64,000 nt of DNA, from positions 1,736,001-1,800,000 of the forward strand of contig JAVHNS010000009.1 of assembly GCA_036872755.1 (NCBI GenBank), in the 5' to 3' direction. Both the position numbers and the translations under genes were made by a program. This document shows positions 1 through 9,469 of the stretch, piece after piece (within the stretch, counting starts at the first letter, position 1; the number at the start of each line of letters is the position of its first letter). Under the pieces are notes generated by a model. It worked only from the letters and a program-made list of their open reading frames with translations. It was not told where the DNA came from and ran no database searches. This stretch comes from Orbilia blumenaviensis (taxonomy: Eukaryota; Ascomycota; Orbiliomycetes; Orbiliales; Orbiliaceae).

Positions 1-2
1 GA

Positions 3-188
3 GCTCCAGTCTCTGATGGGTCAGTGGATGCTGAAGGCGCCGTTGAGTCTAATGAGAGCGACGAGAAGAAGTTTGAAAGGTCTGGACGCGGACGGCGAGG
101 GACTGGTTTTAAGGATGTAGACGAGGCGGGGAGATTATGGTCATCTAGATATAATTACTATATGTTAGATTTACCCAGTCATATTTAA
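3..188 (+). CDS. 3' end of a gene truncated by the window edge
   Basis: Reading frame 3 is open from the left edge to a TAA at 186-188 and encodes 61 residues that look like a protein C-terminus: an acidic Ser/Glu/Asp-rich stretch, a basic cluster RSGRGRRG, then a hydrophobic-aromatic tail ending YMLDLPSHI. The composition is far more protein-like than the other two frames, one of which stops within 15 bases. No domain is recognised and the rest of the gene lies outside the window. The call rests on composition alone, so a spurious frame remains possible. Confidence 0.4.
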   Translation, partial: APVSDGSVDAEGAVESNESDEKKFERSGRGRRGTGFKDVDEAGRLWSSRYNYYMLDLPSHI

Positions 189-1094
189 CTTTTCAACCTA
201 CCACGGGAAGAATGAGGGTATGGCGGGGTGACAATGCGGGGGAGGGGCAGGTACTCTACTACCTTCGTATGTAGCCATTGTCGCGGATTGGAGTAGCAAT
301 GGCAAAAGATGTTATCAAAAAGATAATGAATAGAGCCTTTAGGAAGGCTGAAGTCGGGGAGGTTTTATATGGCTTGAGGTCGCAGGATGACGAATGCGCG
401 GTCGTCGTCAGCGTTGAAGAGAGGTACGGTGATCACGTGCCTTGTCGCGATTGGGATGCCATGGCTTAGTAAACGCCACAGGTGGCTTTGCCAACGAACT
501 AGCTAATTCGGCCTAAAGCTACTTCGGCTTCGAATTCTAGGTCTACAATTAAATGAAGGCGGATCTATAATCATACCTAGGCAATTTTATACCGCGAAGT
601 TGAGAATACTAGGGTATTATTGGAGTTCAATTCTGCTATCATATTACGACAACTTGATTCTGATTCTAGTGTGGAAACACTTTTTCATTAGGAAGCAAGA
701 TTCATTGCTGTATAAAATGTAGCGCTTGCAAGCAGACGCCTAAGCTAAGCTATTGGCATAGACCTAGGAATGTATGCCCGGTAACGTTACGAATACATGA
801 TGAATGCAGTCAAATGAAAGACATCTTCCTATTAGTAATGCCATGGCCCCAAAAGTCCCTATCCATAATCCATATCGTGGAGGAAACCAAAGATAATACC
901 AATAAACCCCATATGAAAGAGCGCCCCTGATACTTGTCAGGAAACTCCGTGGAAGAATCAGTGCCGGTAAAATCAAGAAAAAACCCACGTAAAATATCGC
1001 AAAAAAAAAGAATCCGAAAAAGACAGAAGGGCAGGAAATGCAAAAACAAGAATGGATAAAGGCTGAGGAATGGGCCAGCCAGCCCACATAGCAA
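189..1094. other. Intergenic, AT-rich
   Basis: Between the truncated gene end and the F-box gene 1 stop codon. Only short, overlapping, low-complexity frames occur here; the minus strand at 800-1090 is Phe/Leu-rich but comes from an A-rich plus strand. No RNA gene or repeat is seen. Confidence 0.5.
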
Positions 1095-2861
1095 TCATCC
1101 AAGGCTCGGATGCAATAGCCTAGCGATTCTGGGGATTTCTCTTTCTTCAGGACTAAACGCATAGTCGGTGTTACAGAACTGACATCGACGCATGGTGTAG
1201 CCGAGAGAATGGGGACATTGACGAGCGGTACACTGAGGACAGTGGATGGCAGCAATGTACCAGCAGAGAAATTTATGGCACATTTTACATCTTTCGAGAC
1301 GTTTAGCCCTCATCGCGCACTGGTCATGGAAATAGTGCTTGAGGCCCCAGACGGAAGGGGGGTCAGAGCAACACAGTTCGACATTTTGAAGGCGAGCAAG
1401 CGTGAATGCATGACCGTCTAAGCGTATTTGTTAGCTAGGCCCCTTCAAATAATGGTCCAGAGTGATCAAAAACATGAATTCCCACTTACCACGGATAGAT
1501 TCCGCATAAGACTCCGAGTCACATGCCATGCAGTGATATTCATTGCAAAAGGTGCATATATTTGCTTGAAAACAGCGAAAGCACCATCTGCGCTCATACA
1601 TCTTGTTACAAAGGGAACACTGGAGTAGAATGATCTCTGCCGGATAGAAACAGGAGAGAACTGCATCTGGACCATTTTCTACGTGGAACTGTTCCTTATC
1701 GGGACCCCAGATTCCTTCCCCGTAGTGGTTCCGGTAGCAGAGAAAAACATTCGATTCAATCAGTTGGGCGATGCGTCGAATCTTAGCAGCAACATCTGTG
1801 GCTTGCTCAAGAAGGGCTTGGCCAACAAGCATGTCACTGACGACAGTGTAGATCTCAGGGATGTTCCAATAATCAATGTAAATGTTTTCAAGCCTTGCGG
1901 CTTCTTCTTTGCCCTTCTCAGCATGGTTCTCGAGAATTGTTAGAAACTCTCCCAGCCTGACCATACGGCAATATCGCACAGAAATACGCTTGATAGATTC
2001 AAACGTTTCCAAAAGCCAATCTACACAAGAAGCATCGACAAAAGTGTAATCAAGGCTGATGTTGACCATGATGCTGCTGATATCCCAACGGCTGAGAACA
2101 ATTTGAACTGAGGAGGTATCCCAGAATGGAACACGGTCCGTGAGGCGGCGAATACCATTGAAGGAATCGGTTTCCCCATCATATTCGTTACCGAAGGTTA
2201 TGTTTGTTAACATCCAGCCCCATCTGCCTTCGGCTGTGAGAGCTTCATGGAAACTCTTACAGGTAAACTTCAGACTGTTTAGGTCTGCCATGGTAAAATG
2301 ACGAGCGATCGCACAAGCGGGTGGGTCAGGCTCGTTCAACAAACGATGGACAAATTCTTGTCCTGACATGATTGCCTTTCCTGTGAGATCAGTCTCCTCG
2401 AAAGTCCGCGGAGGGTCTACGGAATCACGTTTCTCCCACCAAATAACAGTTCTAGCGGGTCGACTGACTCGGACAGGGCCATGCCAGACCGGCACCTCAC
2501 GTTCGACGGGCGGCTCTGGTCTTCGAACGAAGCCAAAGTGGCTTCGGACCAGCGAACTGTCATTTTTGTGAACGTCAGACATTGTTTCCGTGCAATTTGG
2601 GTACTTCTTTTCGTAGTTTTGTTTGTTCTTTGGAGGTTTCGTTGACGATGTGTTTTCTGATGGTACCATGCCAGATGGTTTTCCGTTGGAGGTATTACGA
2701 TCGGTGACAAGAGAGTTGGTATGATTTCTAGAACAGATTATTTGACCTGGGGCCAGGCCTTTATATAGAAAAGTCGCTGTAGGTGGAGGGAAACTTAGAC
2801 AAAGTTCGTTTTGCGGTAGCTGTCCGTCTTGACGGCCCATGCTCAACTCAGATTCCTCCAT
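1095..2861 (-). CDS. F-box-like protein with LRR-like middle and two C-terminal Cys-rich modules (paralogue 1)
   Basis: Two exons, 2861..1490 and 1417..1095, with a 72-nt intron (GTAAGTGGG donor, CTTAG acceptor, phase 1), give 564 residues. The start is the first ATG (MEESELSMG). After a polar N-terminus of about 165 residues comes an F-box-like helix set (FVHRLLNEPDPPACAIARHF, then DLNSLKFTCKSFHEAL and GRWGWML). The middle has LRR-like strands (ISVRYCRMVRLGEFLTIL). The first Cys module, ending exon 1, reads CSLCNKMYERRWCFRCF and CTFCNEYHCMAC. The second, in exon 2, has HYFHDQC, ERCKMC, CPQC and CQFC. Family knowledge: F-box proteins usually bind Skp1 and present substrates to cullin-RING ligases. 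The Cys modules probably bind zinc; their role is unknown. It shares domain order and intron position with the genes at 40647 and 48363. Confidence 0.75.
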
Positions 2862-3472
2862 TCGTGATCAGAGCCAAGTCAGTCGGCTGCTAACATGTCA
2901 TTCCGTTTATTATGTTCGTCAGCGCTAGCAATGGGAGCGTACTGGCCGCAACTTTGGGCTATTAATCTGGGTAGTTTCTAGTTCTCTGCTGATGTCAATC
3001 TAAACTGGTGGCTATGGTCATATCCTCGTTTGATTGGATGTAATTGGTCTACCGTATCGAATGAATATTTTACCATAGGTCTAAGTGGGTTATATATATA
3101 GTCTCAGTCCCAGACGCTGTTGGCCACGGTTTATATAGTTCCATAGGCAGCTGGCAGGCATAAAAGTGGCCACATTTTTTATAAAAGGCATCTTTCTTTT
3201 GGTGCTTCCGATTTAGATTTAGTCTAGTAGATATCTTTCAACGATGATCTTTGAGCAACCAGGTACCTAGTTCTAAGGTATCTTAAGTACGAGACTACTT
3301 AAGTATATATGACACGCATAGGGAAGAGATATATAGGGCCTCCACACTAAATAAAAAATGGGACTGGCATCCTAGCTAGGTATACGTAGGTAACTACCTA
3401 AGCCTAGGCCAGAGAGCCGAGATCAACACGTTTCTTAGTTGGCTAGGTGTCAGAGCGGCCGAGCTTTCCAAA
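2862..3472. other. Intergenic between divergently placed ends (F-box 1 promoter / secreted protein 3' side)
   Basis: AT-rich with many short TA-rich palindromic words (CCTAGGTATACGTAGG type around 3375-3415). The part next to 2862 should hold the F-box 1 promoter. No gene is seen. Confidence 0.4.
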
Positions 3473-4417
3473 CTACTCTCTGCTCAAGACCGCAGCTGGC
3501 CATCCAGTACTAGTCGACGTCCCAGAACTCCCCACATCGAGTACCGGATCGGGATCTCTAAGGTTATTCCCCGCTGTATTATCGCTAACCACGTCCCCGA
3601 TCATATATGCCCCTGCAATATCTTGCGGGTAGTCGTATTCCTCCGTTTCATGCTTGACAACATTCCCCTCAGCATTTAAAGTTGTTTCTTCCAAAATCTT
3701 TCCATCAGCTAGGCCATTCCAATTTGCATCAGTTGCATAAGCTTCCTTCACAACAGTATCACCACAGTCCGCGTCAAGAATCGCCTCGTCGACTCCTCCA
3801 GGAACGGCAGCTTCGTCATTATTGGTGGTCGCATATTCCAAGCTAGCGTCATCCATGGGATATATTACTGGTACCGGGATCTCAGAGTTGTCATAACTGA
3901 TAGAACTGCTCGAAGAACCGAGTTGGTTACCGAGGTTATCGGTTTCGTAGTATTGAGTCTGAGTCTCATTGTAAACAGCGTCACCACCAATAACCTGCGA
4001 CTCGACGGTTTCGGAGGTTGACAAAACAGGATTCCAACCCCCCGATGGCATTTGGAAGTCCGATTCTGTACCAACAACAACAAAACTTCGAACAGAACCA
4101 GTGGCTTGACACTCTTCCTTAGATGAAATTGTAGTGACCTCAGAATTGCAAGCAGGGTCGGAAAAAAGTTGCGCAGTGTAGGCCCAGTGGTTATCCGTCG
4201 CGTCACCGACTATAGCAGCTGATTTTATCACATTGCCGGTGGATGCTGGTATTTGCTCACAAGGTGTCATATAGGTACTATCATTCGTGGTTGAATGCTG
4301 CCACGTGGAAACTCCTGAGCAAGCTGCGTCCCCGAAAAATGAGAGTGTGTAGGCGGAGGCTTCGGAAGCCAGGAGGATCAAGGCAAGAGGAACCCCCATA
4401 TAGATTGGTACAACCAT
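3473..4417 (-). CDS. Secreted acidic Cys-containing protein, function unknown
   Basis: A single exon of 314 codons starts at an ATG with a clear signal peptide: MVVPIYMG, then PLALILLASEASA with a likely cleavage after ASA. The mature protein is acidic and Ser/Thr/Asn-rich, with few lysines. Cysteines are sparse: five after the signal peptide, most of them in the first third (for example DAACSG, TPCEQIP, DPACNSE, KEECQAT). The N-terminal third (TLSFFGDAACSGVSTWQH.. up to SFVVVGTE) looks like one small disulfide-bonded domain. The remainder is low-complexity and may be disordered. No known family is recognised. Secretion is an inference from the signal sequence; there is no GPI-like C-terminus. 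Confidence 0.75.
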   Translation of the reverse strand: MVVPIYMGVPLALILLASEASAYTLSFFGDAACSGVSTWQHSTTNDSTYMTPCEQIPASTGNVIKSAAIVGDATDNHWAYTAQLFSDPACNSEVTTISSKEECQATGSVRSFVVVGTESDFQMPSGGWNPVLSTSETVESQVIGGDAVYNETQTQYYETDNLGNQLGSSSSSISYDNSEIPVPVIYPMDDASLEYATTNNDEAAVPGGVDEAILDADCGDTVVKEAYATDANWNGLADGKILEETTLNAEGNVVKHETEEYDYPQDIAGAYMIGDVVSDNTAGNNLRDPDPVLDVGSSGTSTSTGWPAAVLSRE

Positions 4418-5960
4418 CTTATATTTTGTTGATATAGTATATTAATATTAAACCTTGAGATTCTGGATACAAACCGATAATATACGCCGCCTTTTTGAAG
4501 CTAGCTATTACCGAGAGATTCAGATGCACGAGTCACCGCACCCTTAAGACGTGGAAGAGGCATGAGATGCATGGCTTCCATGCTGAGAAACCATGCTCCA
4601 ATGGCCTCTTATTCACTCCTTGAAGGCAAACTATTCCTCTCAAATGCTCCCCCAATTCCCATCTGTAGCACCGCTGCCAAAAAAACTCACTCTTCAGTCT
4701 GCAATCTTGAATTAATTGTGTTGGGGTCACATGAGACAAAGGCTGCTGCAGGTGCGTTGAAAGACGTTGCAATTTCGTGCATATTCGTATGAACATGCAA
4801 GTACACGCTGGAATCCGATTCGAAGTCAGACATACCTCTATCTCTATCTTTGATTTATGATTACTAATTATCTAGGTGGCTAGGTATACTGCGGAATAAC
4901 TTCATGAAATGAGACAAAAACTGACGCACAACAGTTGCATGCCTTTTTCTGTTTAACTATGTAAGCAAGGGATGGCTGAAGACATTATTTAGTGTACTCC
5001 AACCTATAGTTACGGCTGTATCCAGGGTATATATTTATAGCAAAGGCTTAGAAATAGAGGAGGTCCTTAGAAAGGGGATACTTCGCCGACTACATGAACT
5101 TCTCCCTCTTAATAACACGCATCCATTCAACCGCTCGATGTGCTAATTGTTGACCCAGGCCCAGATATCCAATCAAAACAGTCTATTTCGCAGGTTTTAA
5201 CTCGAAAGAGTCTCCCATAACAGGAAGAACAATTGCTTCCCCGAAGTTTTAATCCTGGAATTATACTGGACTTAATGTACATATGTATCAAAACTTGGAA
5301 AATGATTGGTGCCTAGACATAATATATATTCACCTTACCCTAGGTTAGGCTAAGATCACGATATCGATACTGATCTCATTGATTGGTTCGAATAGTGTGT
5401 CAATGCAAGAAACTGAATCAAGTCTGTCGTCTAACTAACATTCTAGTCAAATGGCCACGCATCTGGCTTACGAAAAGAATATGCTAAAGGGAAAGATCTA
5501 AAGTGATAAATCTAGAGTGATGATCCCTGGTTTGAGTAAGAACAATAGCAACCGACCTTTATACTGACTCAACATTATACGTAATGCAATTAATAAAGCC
5601 ACACGGCCAAGACCACATAAACTTAAGTTTGAGTTAACTTGAGCCGGGAGTTGATACTACTCTGCATGGATTATAAACGCCATGGCGCTATATATGGGTG
5701 TTGTTGTTTGGGGTGATGATACATCAATCGGCCATAGATATGGGACCGAGACTACCATAGCTACGCGCTGGCAATTAATTGAAATGAAAACATAAGATTG
5801 GTTCAGTTGTCTAAATAAATGAATGACAATATACTAGCTAGTATATGAAAATTCTTTCTTAACTTTGTTAGGCCTATAGGAGATATCACGCTCGTACTTT
5901 AATTTTAAACGAGTGAATACATCTTCCCCTCAAACAGTAAACCATCAGTTACTCTGAAAA
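4418..5960. other. Intergenic, AT-rich
   Basis: Dense in TAGG, TATA and CCTAGG words and stop codons in all frames, with two overlapping short frames at 4533-4796 that lack coding character. No repeat pair or RNA gene is seen. It may be old RIP-mutated sequence, but this was not measured. Confidence 0.4.
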
Positions 5961-6373
5961 TTAGTCCTCCCAGAACCCGGCCCAGCGGAATAGCCCATCA
6001 AAGTCCTTGCTGCAGTTTGAGCATTGCAACCCATGCGCCGGGCTCTCTTCTTGTGGCCCATCAATAAGAACCTTCAACATGAAATCCTTAGTGTGGATTC
6101 CAGCGGCTGTCGCATTTTGAACCAAATCGTCCAAACCGGAATGTTTTCCACAGGAGCAAGTGGCGCGGGCTCGGTTCATAATATTTCCCCTGACATTTGC
6201 GAGGGTATTTTCTAGGATCTTTAGCAAGATTCTGAGAAGTGGTTAGGGATTGTTTTGGCCAAGCATTTCATACCTTCGGTACCAAGAAGAGACGCAATTG
6301 ATTGACGCTCCTCAGTTGATAGGATCCAACGGACGCTTCCGTCGGCGAGGAACTCTTGATTTCCGGTGGACAT
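5961..6373 (-). CDS. Small zinc-ribbon-like protein (copy A of a three-copy family)
   Basis: Two exons, 6373..6274 and 6211..5961, joined by a 62-nt phase-1 intron (GTATGAAA donor, CCTAG acceptor), give 116 residues starting MSTGNQEFLADG. An in-frame ATG at 6493 would add 40 residues, but comparison with copy B favours 6373: exon 1 is exactly 100 nt in both. Visible motifs are SVRWILSTEERQSIASLLG in exon 1, then TCSCGKHSGLDD and HGLQCSNCSKDFDG in exon 2. The second pair is a CxxC; the first has shrunk to CxC, where copies B and C keep CxxC. The four cysteines would fit a zinc ribbon. Function is unknown. Confidence 0.6.
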
Positions 6374-6803
6374 TTTGATATAGTTGGGGCTTTGTAAAAG
6401 CGAAGTAGGTGGGGTGATAGGCTGATTTCTAAGTAGATATGTTGCTTCTGTTCTTTGATATGCGAGCTGAGGAATTCGAATCGAAGTAAGCATGATAGAG
6501 AGCGGTAGGAAGGGCCTTCTTTTATACCCGTTTGGATATGATATATCTGAAGCGGCGATGCTTATATGCTCACATTTCTAAGGGTTGATTCGGGACTAGT
6601 CTACGAACTTGAATAGGATAAAAGGTTCCTGTGATTCCTAGCAAAGGTTGGGAATACTACAGAGTCCGCCGCCCTTAGAAACCGTCTCCGATCAATCGAT
6701 GTCGTGATCGACATTTTGAAATTGGACCATACTTATATACGACTGTACGACATTTTCGAGGGAATAGGTAGCACAGACTCGGGAATTTGATCTGATAGGC
6801 TTA

Positions 6804-6887
6804 CACTCGGATGACATAAAAACAAAGGCAAAATACGTACCTTGTTTGTTAGACGTATTTTGCTTCTCTTTTTATGTCACCCAAGTG
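6804..6887. repeat. Palindromic element, copy 1 (MITE-like)
   Basis: The left arm CACTCGGATGACATAAAAA and the right arm TTTTTATGTCACCCAAGTG are nearly perfect inverted repeats, and pairing continues inward through GCAAAATACG / CGTATTTTGC. The result is two arms of about 34 bp around a loop of about 15 nt. No target-site duplication is certain. Confidence 0.6.
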
Positions 6888-7856
6888 GCTTGCTAGCGCT
6901 GATAACGCACATTTAGCATGAGAAATGTTGACTGATTCTCCCAAGTACAACTTCCAAATTCAAAAGGAAATATACTGCTACCCAACCGAATGATAGGCTC
7001 TATCTCTTGGTACCATCGCGCGCTTTTTTTTTTCCCTGGCGCTCGGGCGACATGTCGACATAAAAATAGAAGTCCAATACGCCTAACACACTAAGTATTT
7101 TGTTTCTCTTTTTATTCCACCCGAGTGCCCAGTTTCTAATATACCAAACATGGATATATACATATATTGGGGGAGGCATGGCCTTATAAGTTAAAATCCA
7201 TGAAGTGACCCGTGCATATTGTTCTCTTATTCAACTAGCCGATCAGAAGTCTAGAGAAGCACGATTTAGAACCTACTTCACATGTGTACCGAGGAAAGTG
7301 ACAAACATGCATGAGGGGGCACTTCGTTCCTCGATTTTTATTATGCAGCTTCTGGAGTCAAGTTTTACCCCGGATCCGACTAGTCCCACAAAACCTTTTT
7401 GCAAATCTCTCCCGAGATAGAAAGTCCTTCACTTTTGATATCAACTGCGCATGTCCTGACTTAAATTGTATGACACTTCCGGCGTAGTACAACGGGCAGA
7501 TGCAGATATTATATCATGATCGAGACCTGTTGAGAATAATCGTCATTATCCCTGAACTCAACGGATAGAAGTAGAACCCGGAGTAATCATTAAAATAGAT
7601 ACTTAAATCTATTACTCAACCTGGCGGTGGCGGAATCAGGGTCAGATTTGAGTTCGCAGGGCAAGTGAATATATTTCATATTCCTCTCGTGCATATAGCT
7701 ATCTATAGATCTATGGAACCAAAAATCTCACTACCCTATAGCTGCTATTTGACATCATTATAATTGGTATAATATCACTGGCAAAAGGTCTAATTTGCTC
7801 CGGCTGATCGAACTAGGACCTGCTTAACATTACCATCCAAGACTCTAAGCCCATGT
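6888..7856. other. Intergenic, AT-rich, containing palindromic element copy 2
   Basis: Apart from the palindromic element at 7041-7127 I see no gene. A short frame at 7205-7420 has no coding character. Confidence 0.4.
7041..7127. repeat. Palindromic element, copy 2 (diverged)
   Basis: Starts GCTCGGGCGACAT.. and ends TTTTTATTCCACCCGAGTG, with the same inner words as copy 1 (ACATAAAAA, GTATTTTG, TTCTCTTTTTAT). The left arm carries an insertion (GTCGACAT). It lies about 150 bp from copy 1, so this is a small cluster of one family. Confidence 0.5.
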
Positions 7857-8333
7857 GCCATCGTAGTTGGTCTCGTATGCAGAACACCTCAACTCATGGG
7901 CCAGACTCTTATTCTTCGGGCCGTTCTTTAAGCTTCCAATACAGAATCATAGCTATGGATTCCCGTTTTGAGGGAATTGTAGACCATATCGTCAAGCCCA
8001 GAGTTTTTCCTACAACTGGTACATTTCTCGCGGGGCGGGGCCATGGCGTTTCATTTTACATTGAAGGGTTTGTCCTCTGTTAGTCCTAGTTATTAGTATT
8101 ATCTCCATGTATATCTAGCGTTATCTTGGATGCTCGGGGTTTTATACCTATGGTTATGGGTTTTGAATATATCGTAAGACCCCAAAGGATTTTCGTGGGG
8201 ATATCTTGGATATTCTGTACTGGGGTTTTTTTCCTTCGATGCTTAAGATCTTCGCGATTTCCGCGCGCTCTATGTTTTTGGGTAGCCAGTGAACTCTGCC
8301 GCCGGAGAGAAGCTTTTGGATCTGGGGTTGGAA
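7857..8333 (-). pseudogene. Decayed copy C of the small zinc-ribbon-like family
   Basis: Exon 1 is recognisable as QKLLSGGRVHWL..ERAEIAKILSIEG, matching copy A, but the position of the start codon is TTC and the splice donor after ATCGAAG has changed from GT to GA. Exon 2 is recognisable from about 8050 as KCTSCRKNSGLDDMVYN..GIHSYDS, with an in-frame TGA just upstream, a TAA after SVLEA, and a frameshift into AHELRCSAYETNYDG. There the second CxxC has become CxxY. Start, splice site, frame and a metal-binding residue are all lost, so this is a pseudogene and not a divergent functional copy. Confidence 0.7.
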
Positions 8334-9022
8334 TTTAAACAAATCTGAAGTCAAAGCTCTCGATCAGGCGTATTGCAGATTGCCAGACACCCACCAAATT
8401 CAATACTTGAGTTTTAGGCACAAGGCCAGGAACGCAGACATACGCGCCCTTTACCACCGAGTATGACAAAATTGATGATTCAGAAATCTGACACGACGTT
8501 TAGAACTACTACCTAAGCTACCTGTTAGCCGGGTCAAACGTCTCCGCCAAGTTTCCGCGGAACAGTACGGTGCGCGCGACCATTGGGTTAGAGTAGTACC
8601 GCATGGGTGTGTGTGAAATCAGCATGGTATACTGGGAATTAACCCAACTTATTAATTTAAGATCAGGGAAGTACTATAGAACTAACTTGAGATCCCAGTA
8701 GTAATTTTAGTCCCTTTCCACATCTATATCTCATTCCGACCCCTTAACCCCGACTCTTGAAAAGTTGCTTATTTAATAGTATGGCAGTCTGCTAGAGCAT
8801 TAGTTATTGGCCATACTAGATAATCATAAAGCCGTTTTTCTATTTAAAGGAACGCTCAATACTTGGTCTAGTTAATCCCAATCCCCCTCGACATTCCATC
8901 AACAAAAGACAATTTTTGCAACGTATAAAGCCCGGCGCCGGCGTCACCCCGTGTTTGATATTAAGCACTAATACCATACATCCATAACATTGCTTGACAT
9001 ATTCCTTAAACAATATCATAAA
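8334..9022. other. Intergenic between pseudogene C and copy B
   Basis: AT-rich, no gene seen. Any promoter of copy B would be at its right end. Confidence 0.35.
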
Positions 9023-9469
9023 ATAACCACCCCGGCTCAGGAGTTTCTTTCTGATGGCAAAGTCCGCTGGATTCTCTCCCCAGAAGAACGCCAGTCAATT
9101 ATCAAAACCCTTGGAATCGAAGGTAGACCCGAGCCTTGCTAACTAATACAAATTAAGTTAGCACTATAGCCATAGCTATAGCGCCTGACATGGCAATGCT
9201 AATACCTCATACAAAATCTAGAACAAACCATTGCATCGCTGAAGGAGAATATTATGACTGGTGCTCGTATGACCTGCCCCGGGTGTGGGAAGCTTTCTGG
9301 TGTCGATGACTTCGTCCATAACGCTTTCACCCTAGGGGTTCACGATACAAAGTTCATTCTCAGAATCTTGTTTGATGGGCCAGATTCTGCTACCCCAGAC
9401 CACGGGTTACAATGTTCGGGGTGTGGCGACTATTTTGAGGGTATGATACGATGGGGCGAGGATGATTAG
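9023..9469 (+). CDS. Small zinc-ribbon-like protein (copy B), start codon apparently lost
   Basis: Exons 9023..9122 and 9222..9469 (99-nt phase-1 intron, GTAGACCC donor, ATCTAG acceptor) encode 115 residues aligned end to end with copy A: QEFLSDGKVRWILSPEERQS, then MTCPGCGKLSGVDD and HGLQCSGCGDYFEG, ending RWGEDD. Both CxxC pairs are intact. The codon matching the start of copy A is ATA (9023-9025), and no in-frame ATG occurs between the upstream TAA and the conserved part. Either an unseen upstream exon supplies the start, initiation is non-AUG or internal (the ATG at 9254 would still keep both CxxC pairs), or the gene is freshly inactivated. Function unknown. Confidence 0.55.

Noticed and set aside
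278..469. 63-codon plus-strand frame at the left edge
   Set aside because: No conserved motif, no coding-type composition, and no splice continuation.
4533..4796. Overlapping short frames on both strands
   Set aside because: Both strands are open by chance; neither has a recognisable motif.
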